Position numbers and translations under genes: made by a program. From positions 1-5,660 of the forward strand of contig JALHIE010000132.1 of NCBI GenBank assembly GCA_022840285.1: 5,660 nucleotides of DNA. The letters run 5' to 3'. The notes beneath the pieces were generated by a model that ran no database searches, had not been told where the DNA came from, and was given only the letters and a program-made list of their open reading frames with translations. Below, piece after piece: positions 1-5,660 of this stretch; the stretch's first letter is position 1, and every line of letters begins with the position of its first letter. Source of the DNA: Porphyromonadaceae bacterium (GTDB lineage: Bacteria; Bacteroidota; Bacteroidia; Bacteroidales; Dysgonomonadaceae).

Positions 1-665
1 GCAATCTCCATGATCGACAACAATACCCCTTCAGCCCACCTGTCCATCAGCCGCGACTGTCCCGGCGTGGTAAGGTATTGCTCCAGCACGTGCGTATAGG
101 CGTCGGCAAGTCCGCAAGCCACCTGGTGCCTGGAAAGGGAGTAGGTCACTTCCGGATCGAGAATGGAAAACTGCGGATAATCACCACCGAAAGCAAACTT
201 CTCCCGGGTTTCGGCGCGGGTGACAACGGCGCCACCGTTCATTTCCGATCCTGTAGCCGGTACTGTAAGTACGGATGCAAAAGGAATTTGCTTTTCGGCA
301 ACACCTTTCAGCACGATGTCCCACGCGTCTTCATCCGAGGCGATCCCTGCGGCAATCAGTTTTGTTCCGTCCAGCACGGAGCCACCGCCTACGGCCAGCA
401 GGTAATTGATGTTTTCGTTTTTTCCCACTTCTATGGCTCTACGCAATGTTTCCACATGCGGATTGGGTTCGATACCCCAAAACTCTATGAATTTGCGGCC
501 TTTTAACGCGGCTTTTACCTGGTCGTATATGCCGTTTCGGGTGACACTTCCGCCTCCGTAAGTGATCATCAGGTTAACCTCGGCAGGGATCAGTTCGTTT
601 AATCTGGCAATTTGCCCTTTCCCAAAAACAAGTTTTGTGGGGTTTTGAAAGATGAAATTTTTCAT
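1..665 (-). CDS. yqhD: YqhD-type iron-containing alcohol/aldehyde dehydrogenase (C-terminus outside window)
   Basis: This is the N-terminal 221 residues of a cytosolic group III (iron-containing family) alcohol dehydrogenase; the family is usually near 385 residues. The reading frame is open from ATG at 665 down to the window edge. Visible motifs are an N-terminal strand ending in FGKG (14-17), ITYGGGSV (34-41), GIEPNP (64-69), the nucleotide-binding AVGGGSVLDGTK (91-102), TVPATGSE (134-141), and the metal-site helix ADAYTHVLEQY (187-197). In the last motif D188 and H192 match two of the four metal ligands of E. coli YqhD; the two later histidines lie outside the window. The GGGS motif at 37-40 and overall pattern resemble E. 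coli YqhD and clostridial butanol dehydrogenases, which reduce aldehydes with NADPH. Physiological substrate cannot be read from sequence. It is divergent from the lemA operon, so it is separately transcribed. The part seen is intact, with no Shine-Dalgarno sequence before the start. Confidence 0.93.
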   Translation of the reverse strand, partial: MKNFIFQNPTKLVFGKGQIARLNELIPAEVNLMITYGGGSVTRNGIYDQVKAALKGRKFIEFWGIEPNPHVETLRRAIEVGKNENINYLLAVGGGSVLDGTKLIAAGIASDEDAWDIVLKGVAEKQIPFASVLTVPATGSEMNGGAVVTRAETREKFAFGGDYPQFSILDPEVTYSLSRHQVACGLADAYTHVLEQYLTTPGQSRLMDRWAEGVLLSIMEI

Positions 666-670
666 AAATA

Positions 671-714
671 TATTCAGTTTTTAGTTGGTTGTTGTTTATT
701 CTATACTGAATAAA
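671..714 (-). promoter_or_regulatory. Two overlapping inverted repeats in the dehydrogenase leader
   Basis: One inverted repeat pairs 695-701 (TTTATTC) with 708-714 (GAATAAA) around a 6-base loop. A second pairs 671-678 (TATTCAGT) with 705-712 (ACTGAATA) around 26 bases. They share 705-712, so in RNA only one could form at a time, and the second would end about 5 bases from the start codon. They could be a protein operator or competing leader hairpins. The stems are short and A/T-rich, so chance is a real alternative. Confidence 0.3.
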
Positions 715-746
715 TGCAGTAGAGTAGTGAATGGTTCTGTAAATGC

Positions 747-754
747 CAAAATTA
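747..754 (-). promoter_or_regulatory. Candidate Bacteroidota -7 box for the dehydrogenase gene
   Basis: Read on the minus strand this is TAATTTTG, an exact match to the Bacteroidota -7 consensus TAnnTTTG. It would place transcription start near 740 and give a leader of roughly 75 nt before the ATG at 665. I found no good -33 TTG at the usual distance; the nearest minus-strand TTG (785-787) is about 30 bp upstream, which is too far. The call therefore rests on one box in A/T-rich DNA. Confidence 0.4.
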
Positions 755-830
755 AGAAAAAATAATTTATCGATACCCGTTGAACAAGTGTAAATTAATT
801 TTTGTTTTTAAGAAAGCATTTAATTATTCT

Positions 831-858
831 TTTGGATTGTATTGGATATATAAATTTT
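831..858 (+). promoter_or_regulatory. Candidate promoter of the lemA operon
   Basis: TTTG at 831-834 is followed after 16 bp by TAAATTTT at 851-858, which matches seven of eight positions of the Bacteroidota -7 consensus TAnnTTTG. The spacing is somewhat shorter than the usual 19-21 bp. Transcription would start near 865, leaving a leader of about 30 nt before lemA. The leader has no Shine-Dalgarno sequence and is A/T-rich, as is common in this phylum. A second possible -33 TTTG lies at 801-804, but no well-formed -7 box goes with it. Confidence 0.35.
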
Positions 859-895
859 ATCGCATCAACTTAAAACCAATTAAATTATATCGATT

Positions 896-1462
896 ATGGG
901 AGCAGGTATTGTTGTATTAATAGTCGTCCTTGTATTGGGGATGATCTTTCTGTTTTACGGCATCTCAATCTACAACAGACTGGTCAAGCTGAGAACACTT
1001 GTAGAAGAGGCGTGGAGCGGAATAAACGTACAGTTGAAGAAACGTTACGACCTCGTTCCAAACCTGGTGGAAACCGTGAAAGGATATGCCAAGCACGAGA
1101 GTGAAACCTTTAACCGGGTGACACAGGCGCGTGCCCATGCGATGAGTGCAAAAGATTTAAAATCTCAGGAAACCGCGGAAAACGACCTGAACCGGGCATT
1201 GATGAGCCTGTTTGCCGTTGCTGAGCAGTATCCCGATTTGAAAGCCAACGAAAACTTTATGCAATTGCAGCATCAGCTCAGCCTTATTGAGTCGGATATC
1301 GAAAAGTCTCGCCGGTTCTATAACGGTTCTGTCCGTGAAAAAAACATTGTTATCGATACGTTTCCGAGCAACATAATTGCCGGGATGTTCAACTTTGCCA
1401 AATCTCTTTTCTTTGAATTGGAGAACGAACAGGAGAAAGTTGCTCCACAAGTGAAATTCTGA
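896..1462 (+). CDS. lemA: LemA family protein
   Basis: This is a complete 188-residue LemA protein, the usual length for the family. Residues 4-24 form a single hydrophobic helix, probably an N-terminal membrane anchor, with the alpha-helical domain on the far side. The family signature is clear: VEEAWSGINVQLKKRYDLVP (36-55), then NLVETVKGYAKHE (56-68), the internal QYPDLKANENF (111-121), and RRFYNGSVREKN (139-150) followed by DTFPSN (154-159). The molecular function of LemA proteins is not established; they are widespread envelope proteins often encoded beside DUF2207 or TPM-domain proteins, as here. The ATG at 896 is the natural start because the membrane segment begins right after it. The gene ends in TGA directly joined to the ATG of the next gene, so translation of the two is likely coupled. 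It is probably the first gene of a four-gene operon. Confidence 0.96.
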   Translation: MGAGIVVLIVVLVLGMIFLFYGISIYNRLVKLRTLVEEAWSGINVQLKKRYDLVPNLVETVKGYAKHESETFNRVTQARAHAMSAKDLKSQETAENDLNRALMSLFAVAEQYPDLKANENFMQLQHQLSLIESDIEKSRRFYNGSVREKNIVIDTFPSNIIAGMFNFAKSLFFELENEQEKVAPQVKF

Positions 1463-3283
1463 ATGCAACGCATTTTATGCTTTCTTTTTGCCGCACTCTT
1501 CTTCTTGTCGGGTTTTGCCCAGGAAGAGAAGGTATATACGTTCCGTTCCGATGTGTTGGTGGATACTTCGGGATACATTTCGGTTCGGGAGAATGTGCGT
1601 GTATATGCCAAAGGGATAGTTTTCAAGCGTGGAATCACCCGCGCCCTACCGTTGACCCGATCCGACAGGGACGGGAACAAGGTGCCTGTGGATTACGATA
1701 TCGAAAGTGTGAAAAGGGATGGGGAGCCGGAAAACTTTTTCACCGAACGGGAAAGAGGTGACAGGGTGATTTACGTTGGTAACAAGGATTTTTTTCTGGA
1801 TAACGGTTGGTATGTATATACCCTCGATTACAAGACATCCGGTCAAATCGGTTTTTTTGAAGGTTACGACGAGTTAACCTGGAACGTAAACGGAATGTCG
1901 GATTATCCACTCGATACCGTAAGCGCTGTTATTCGGATTCCCGAAGGTGCTGAAGTGCTGAGTTTCCGTTGTTATACGGGAAAACAGGGGGCGTTAGAGA
2001 GTAATTGCAGGACTGACACGTTGCCCGATGGGTCGTTGTATCTGGAAGCCATCAGTCTGGCACCGCAGGAAATGCTGACCGTCTCCGTTGGGTTTACAAA
2101 GGGTGCTGTTCGTCAGCCGGCAATGCGGAAAAACGGATACTTCAAACCTGCCCCGGCCACTTTCTTCGATAAAAATGGGTTGCCTGTTGTCAGTGCCGTT
2201 GTTTTTTTATTGCTGCTTGCCTATTATTTTTTTACGTGGCGGAAATACGGGATTGATCCGCCAAAACCCGTGGTAATTCCACAATTCTCACCGCCCGAAG
2301 GATTGTCTCCCGCAAGCGTGGGTATGCTTTACAAAGAAAAGTATTGGGATGACCTGATAACGCCCTCCATCGTGAACCTGGCCGTAAAAGGATTTTTACG
2401 CATCAAAGAAACCGAAAGGTCGTCTTTTCTGCGGCGAAAAGACCGGATTTACACGCTCGTCAGGGCGAAAGATGACGATAATACGCTTCCCCGGGAAGAA
2501 AGCACGGTCTTGCGGGACCTTTTCAAAGATGAAGATGAAGTGGTGCTTGACGGGAAATATGATTCCGGCATAGCGAACCTGATGAATTCGTTCAGGGACG
2601 ATCTCAACAAGCAATACAAGCCGGTATTGAAAGAAGGTGGCAACCGTAAGTTTATGGTGCTGCCCTGGATCATGCTGACCCTGTATTCTGGCTTTCTGTT
2701 GTACTTCGTGAGGTTTGAGCCCGCAGATCAGATCGGTACGTTTATAGCCGTAGCCCTGGTATCCTTTCCCGTTGTGTCGCTTTTATCGCTGATTTTACGG
2801 AAAATACTCAGGAAATCCAGAATCCGGTGGTTCGGTTTTGCCCTGGTAGCCGCATTGGTTGTCGGGTCGTTGAGCCTGTTGCTTTTCTTTTCGGTGAATA
2901 ACCTGTCGGTAAACGCTGTTGGCTTTATTATCTGCTTCCCACTCATAATCACTGGTTTTATGGCGTACGGTTTCCTGATCAAGCGTCCGGGTGAACGGAA
3001 ACTCTACCTCCAATCGCAGGTTGAAGGATTGAAAATGTATATGGATACGGCAGAAGAAAAGCAATTGCAGTTTTTTAATGCCCTGGTATACGGGAACGGT
3101 TCTGCAGCCTGCCCGTTTTGGACATATGCTCAACAGCACCTTGTCGAATACCGTCAATCACGCCGCAACTCCTCCGCAGACATCCGGTTCAGGTGGTGGG
3201 AACTGGAGCAGCGGTTCTTTTGGCGGCGGTTTTTCTGGAATGGGCGGTGGCGGTGGCAGAGTAGGTGGTTGGTAATCCGTTGA
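1463..3283 (+). CDS. DUF2207 domain membrane protein, C-terminus apparently frameshifted
   Basis: As read, this encodes 606 residues. Residues 1-20 form a signal peptide with likely cleavage after FAQ. An extracytoplasmic domain follows, with the DUF2207-typical YDELTWNVNG (135-144) and YPLDTVSAVIRIPEG (148-162). A transmembrane helix (240-258) leads to the conserved WRKYGIDPP (259-267), PQFSPPEGLSPASVGML (273-289) and a soluble domain (about 290-395). Four hydrophobic helices follow (about 397-416, 423-445, 456-477, 484-505), then GLKMYMDTAEEKQL (522-535). The family resemblance stops after FFN (537-539). The remaining 67 residues are Trp/Arg-rich and look like an out-of-frame reading of a Gly-rich tail, which is found in the +1 frame ending at 3275. 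DUF2207 proteins lack an assigned biochemical role and often neighbour LemA. The start directly abuts the lemA stop (TGAATG). It may be a pseudogene, a variant with an altered tail, or an assembly error. Confidence 0.88.
   Translation: MQRILCFLFAALFFLSGFAQEEKVYTFRSDVLVDTSGYISVRENVRVYAKGIVFKRGITRALPLTRSDRDGNKVPVDYDIESVKRDGEPENFFTERERGDRVIYVGNKDFFLDNGWYVYTLDYKTSGQIGFFEGYDELTWNVNGMSDYPLDTVSAVIRIPEGAEVLSFRCYTGKQGALESNCRTDTLPDGSLYLEAISLAPQEMLTVSVGFTKGAVRQPAMRKNGYFKPAPATFFDKNGLPVVSAVVFLLLLAYYFFTWRKYGIDPPKPVVIPQFSPPEGLSPASVGMLYKEKYWDDLITPSIVNLAVKGFLRIKETERSSFLRRKDRIYTLVRAKDDDNTLPREESTVLRDLFKDEDEVVLDGKYDSGIANLMNSFRDDLNKQYKPVLKEGGNRKFMVLPWIMLTLYSGFLLYFVRFEPADQIGTFIAVALVSFPVVSLLSLILRKILRKSRIRWFGFALVAALVVGSLSLLLFFSVNNLSVNAVGFIICFPLIITGFMAYGFLIKRPGERKLYLQSQVEGLKMYMDTAEEKQLQFFNALVYGNGSAACPFWTYAQQHLVEYRQSRRNSSADIRFRWWELEQRFFWRRFFWNGRWRWQSRWLVIR
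3078..3275 (+). other. Displaced C-terminal tail of the DUF2207 protein (+1 frame)
   Basis: This 65-codon stretch is not an independent gene. Its translation starts PWYTGTV, continues HMLNSTLSNTV, and ends in a Gly/Ser-rich run (NWSSGSFGGGFSG, then GGGGGRVGGW) before TAA. This is the typical end of DUF2207 proteins. It is read one base ahead of the frame that encodes residues 1-539 of the upstream gene, and that upstream frame instead continues to TGA at 3281-3283. The codons here look normal for coding DNA, so the tail was recently under selection in this frame. It supports a frame break at about 3077-3082. Confidence 0.82.
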
Positions 3284-3286
3284 ATT

Positions 3287-3856
3287 ATGAAAGAAGAAGC
3301 CTTGCAAATTCGTGTTTTTGGGTTGGATCTGTTCAATTATCCCAAGTTCAGGGAAAAGATCCTTGGTTTGTATTTAAACGCTTTTACGACAGGCGGACAG
3401 GCTCAGTATATACCGCGTGAATCAGCCGAAAGCACGCTGGATGAGATGCTCCGGAACGGTTGGGGGAATATGGCCTTTGCAGGAGGCAGGCTGGCGGGTG
3501 TGCTGATCGCGTTCCCGTTGTCGTTTGACAGGGAATTTCCCCGTGATAAATGTCCGCAGGTTCCCGTTGAAACTTCGGTTTATATTGCTGAAGTAATGAC
3601 GCATTCCGATTTTCGGGGAAAAGGCGTTGCCTCTGAACTGTTTGACAGCTTCTTACAGCAGGCTAAAGATAATTATTCGGATGTGGTAATACGGGTCTGG
3701 GATGAAAATAAGCCTGCCCTGTTGTTGTATGAAAAGCTTGGTTTCCAGCCAGTAGCTACTATAGTACAGACGAAAAACCGTTCTCAGAATGAAAAATTTG
3801 AAATGAGGAAGATTTATATGATGAAAGAAATAAGAAGTCAGAAATTAAGAATATGA
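3287..3856 (+). CDS. GNAT family N-acetyltransferase
   Basis: This is a 189-residue single-domain GNAT protein, predicted cytosolic. The acetyl-CoA site is visible as strand YIAEVMTH (99-106) followed by the pyrophosphate-binding loop FRGKGVA (109-115) and its helix SELFDSFLQQA (116-126). The next strand and helix, VVIRVWDENKPALLLYEKLGF (133-153), include the usual N-x-x-A-x-x-x-Y-x-K-x-G-F pattern, in which Y148 is the common acid candidate. Residues 62-80 give the early strands (MAFAGGRLAGVLIAF). The substrate is not evident. The gene lies 3 bp after the present stop of the DUF2207 frame, and its last codons overlap the ovoA start in ATGA, so it is probably translated together with ovoA. 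That pairing suggests, but does not prove, a role in ovothiol or thiol-histidine metabolism, for example acetylating an intermediate or a related amino acid. The C-terminal dozen residues are charged and probably not part of the fold. Confidence 0.92.
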   Translation: MKEEALQIRVFGLDLFNYPKFREKILGLYLNAFTTGGQAQYIPRESAESTLDEMLRNGWGNMAFAGGRLAGVLIAFPLSFDREFPRDKCPQVPVETSVYIAEVMTHSDFRGKGVASELFDSFLQQAKDNYSDVVIRVWDENKPALLLYEKLGFQPVATIVQTKNRSQNEKFEMRKIYMMKEIRSQKLRI

Positions 3857-5660
3857 AAGAATTACTTACAAAAACAATCGACCTGCGTTTCGGTATGCCG
3901 GAGGAAAAGAGAAGGGAAATTCGGGAATACTTCCTGAAAACGTGGGCTGTGGACGAATTGCTTTATACGCAATTGAAATCGGATGAAGTGTTTTATCACC
4001 GGGGCGATCCCTTACGCCACATTATTCTGTTTTATCTGGGGCACACAGCTGTGTTCTTTATCAATAAACTTTTTTTGGGGAAGATTATCGATGGACGCAT
4101 TAACCCGAAATTTGAGTCCATTTTTGCCATTGGCGTGGATGAGATGAGCTGGGACGACCTCGACAACAACCATTACGACTGGCCGCCTGTTTCCGAAGTA
4201 CGTCATTATCGCGACAAAGCCAAAGAAGCCATACTTCGTATTATCGATACGGCTCCGTTGTCGCTCCCTATTGACTGGGAGAGTCCTTTCTGGATAATTA
4301 TGATGGGAATTGAACACGAACGGATTCACCTGGAAACATCGTCGGTACTCATCCGGCAATTGCCGTTGGATAAGGTGGTCCCGGATTTGTTTGGCAAACG
4401 TTGCCCGGAGACGGGAAACGCTCCGCAAAACGAACTTGTCGATGTGGAAGGAGCGACGATGAAGCTGGGTAAACCGAAAGACCATCCTTTTTACGGGTGG
4501 GACAACGAATACGGAGATTATACCGAAGAGGTTGCCGGCTTCAAGGCGGCCAGATACTTGACCTCGAACCGGGAGTTTTTGGAATTCATGGAAGACGGGG
4601 GGTACGAAACCGAAAAATACTGGACGGAAGAGGGATGGAACTGGCGAAACTTTAAACAAGCAAGGATGCCGCTTTTCTGGCGAAAAGACGAGAATGGATA
4701 CCGGTTGCGGTTGGTTGCCGAGGAGGTGCCGATGCCGTGGAACTGGCCCGCTGAAGTAAATTACCTGGAAGCAAAAGCTTTCTGTAACTGGAAAAGTGGA
4801 AAAACCGGACAGGTCTATCGGTTGCCAACGGAAGCTGAATGGTACAGGTTGCATCAGGTTTCGGGATTAAAAGACGTAATGGAGTGGGAGACTGCGCCAG
4901 GAAACATTAATCTTGAATATGGCACGTCGCCCTGCCCGGTGGATAAATTTCAACAGGGCGATTTTTATGACGTGCTGGGAAATGTCTGGCAATGGACGGA
5001 AACGCCAATCACCGGCTTCCCCGGTTTCAAAGTACATCCTTTGTACGATGATTTTTCCACGCCCACGTTCGACGGTAAGCACAACCTGATAAAAGGAGGG
5101 TCGTGGATCTCTACCGGAAATGAAGCTACGCTGCATTCGCGTTATGCTTTTCGCCGCCATTTTTATCAGCATGCCGGGTTCCGTTATGTGCAATCGGATG
5201 CACCGCTGAATATTCGGAGCGCCGATTACGAGACCGACGAAGAGGTTACGTTATCGTGCGAGAACAATTGGGGTGATGCATATTCACAGGAAACGAATTT
5301 CTCGAAACGTCTTGCCGAGATAGTTGTGGATGTGGCGAAAGGAAAAACAGAAAGCCGGGTTCTCGATTTGAACGCCGATACCGGACGATTGGCTTTTGAA
5401 CTGGCACAGTATTTCAATGATGTTACCGCTTTGGATTTCACCGCCCGCATGATTCGTATTCCCATTCAGTTGCAGGAACAGGGATACATGCGTTATACGA
5501 CGAAAGACGAAGGGGAACTGGTATATTTTCGCGATGTGGTCTTATCGGATTTCGGACTCGGAAAAGGAAAAGGGAGCCTTCTTTTTATGCAGGCCGATGC
5601 CATGAACCTGAAACCCAATTATACGGGATACGACATTATCGTTATGCCCAACCTGTTGGA
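3853..5660 (+). CDS. ovoA: OvoA: 5-histidylcysteine sulfoxide synthase with C-terminal methyltransferase domain (3' end outside window)
   Basis: The frame stays open for 602 codons to the window edge; full-length OvoA fusions are near 700 residues. OvoA is a cytosolic non-heme iron sulfoxide synthase that uses O2 to join cysteine to C5 of histidine, the first step to ovothiol. The N-terminal DinB-like domain has LRHIILFYLGHTAVF (54-68) and GIEHERIHLETSSV (152-165). H64, H155 and H159 are the expected iron ligands. An FGE-sulfatase-like domain follows: YRLPTEAEW (322-330), DVLGNVWQWT (373-382), KGGSW (414-418) and SRYAFRRHFYQHAGFRYV (429-446). Y431 may correspond to the active-site Tyr described in other OvoA enzymes. 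From about 465 a class I methyltransferase domain begins, with motif I LDLNADTGR (504-512), acidic D528 and the OvoA-type KDEGELV (551-557). It is expected to methylate the imidazole nitrogen. The start codon overlaps the upstream stop by 4 bases (ATGA). Sequence similarity to EgtB is expected, but the fused methyltransferase favours OvoA. Confidence 0.94.
   Translation, partial: MKELLTKTIDLRFGMPEEKRREIREYFLKTWAVDELLYTQLKSDEVFYHRGDPLRHIILFYLGHTAVFFINKLFLGKIIDGRINPKFESIFAIGVDEMSWDDLDNNHYDWPPVSEVRHYRDKAKEAILRIIDTAPLSLPIDWESPFWIIMMGIEHERIHLETSSVLIRQLPLDKVVPDLFGKRCPETGNAPQNELVDVEGATMKLGKPKDHPFYGWDNEYGDYTEEVAGFKAARYLTSNREFLEFMEDGGYETEKYWTEEGWNWRNFKQARMPLFWRKDENGYRLRLVAEEVPMPWNWPAEVNYLEAKAFCNWKSGKTGQVYRLPTEAEWYRLHQVSGLKDVMEWETAPGNINLEYGTSPCPVDKFQQGDFYDVLGNVWQWTETPITGFPGFKVHPLYDDFSTPTFDGKHNLIKGGSWISTGNEATLHSRYAFRRHFYQHAGFRYVQSDAPLNIRSADYETDEEVTLSCENNWGDAYSQETNFSKRLAEIVVDVAKGKTESRVLDLNADTGRLAFELAQYFNDVTALDFTARMIRIPIQLQEQGYMRYTTKDEGELVYFRDVVLSDFGLGKGKGSLLFMQADAMNLKPNYTGYDIIVMPNLL

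Noticed and set aside
78..506. A 142-codon plus-strand open frame
   Set aside because: It is antisense to the clear YqhD-type dehydrogenase and has no family features.
3071..3079. Programmed ribosomal frameshift at the T6 run
   Set aside because: A +1 shift is needed, whereas slippery heptamers give -1 and the T run is not in the X-XXY-YYZ phase. A shift would also not restore the missing family segment, so deletion is a better explanation.
2795..3157. A 120-codon minus-strand open frame
   Set aside because: It is antisense to the DUF2207 membrane region and its translation resembles no known family.
3078..3275. Independent small Gly-rich protein gene
   Set aside because: Its sequence is the typical C-terminal tail of DUF2207 proteins, and it has no start region of its own.
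4012..4854. A 280-codon open frame on the minus strand
   Set aside because: It lies fully antisense to the conserved OvoA core, and its translation shows no recognisable domain; its length follows from the codon pattern of ovoA.
3853..5660. EgtB (ergothioneine sulfoxide synthase) instead of OvoA
   Set aside because: The DinB-like and FGE-like domains are shared, but the fused C-terminal methyltransferase and the GHTAVF and EHERIHLETSSV motif forms fit OvoA.

Overview
The window looks like a chromosomal segment of a member of the Bacteroidota, probably Bacteroidales. This is inferred from three things. The genes lack Shine-Dalgarno sequences and have A/T-rich leaders. The intergenic DNA carries TAnnTTTG-like -7 promoter boxes. 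The protein families (LemA with DUF2207, a YqhD-type dehydrogenase, an OvoA fusion) have the sequence style of that group. I cannot name a genus from sequence alone.

Layout. Positions 1-665 (minus strand, C-terminus outside the window) hold the first 221 residues of a YqhD-type, NADPH-dependent iron/zinc alcohol (aldehyde) dehydrogenase. A 230-bp A/T-rich divergent intergenic region (666-895) follows, with promoter-like boxes for both directions and two overlapping inverted repeats in front of the dehydrogenase gene. Four tightly packed plus-strand genes run from 896 to the window end: lemA (896-1462), a DUF2207 membrane protein (1463-3283 as the frame now reads), a GNAT-family N-acetyltransferase (3287-3856) and ovoA (3853 to beyond 5660). 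The junctions are TGAATG with no gap, a 3-bp gap, and an ATGA overlap, so this is very probably one operon.

How the genes fit together. LemA and DUF2207 proteins are often encoded together and are envelope proteins of poorly defined function. OvoA makes the ovothiol precursor 5-histidylcysteine sulfoxide, and its C-terminal methyltransferase domain is expected to N-methylate the thiol-histidine. The acetyltransferase overlaps the ovoA start, so it may act on the same thiol pathway or its products; that is inference. Ovothiol and an aldehyde reductase could both belong to redox or electrophile stress defence, but the dehydrogenase is transcribed separately.

Main anomaly. The DUF2207 gene appears damaged. 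At about 3077-3082 its frame jumps, so the family's Gly/Ser-rich tail now lies in the +1 frame (3078-3275). In addition, a segment I estimate at about 45-60 residues that normally precedes that tail seems to be missing. This suggests a real deletion, making a pseudogene or altered C-terminus, or an assembly error. I saw no RNA genes, CRISPR array, insertion sequence or clear terminator.
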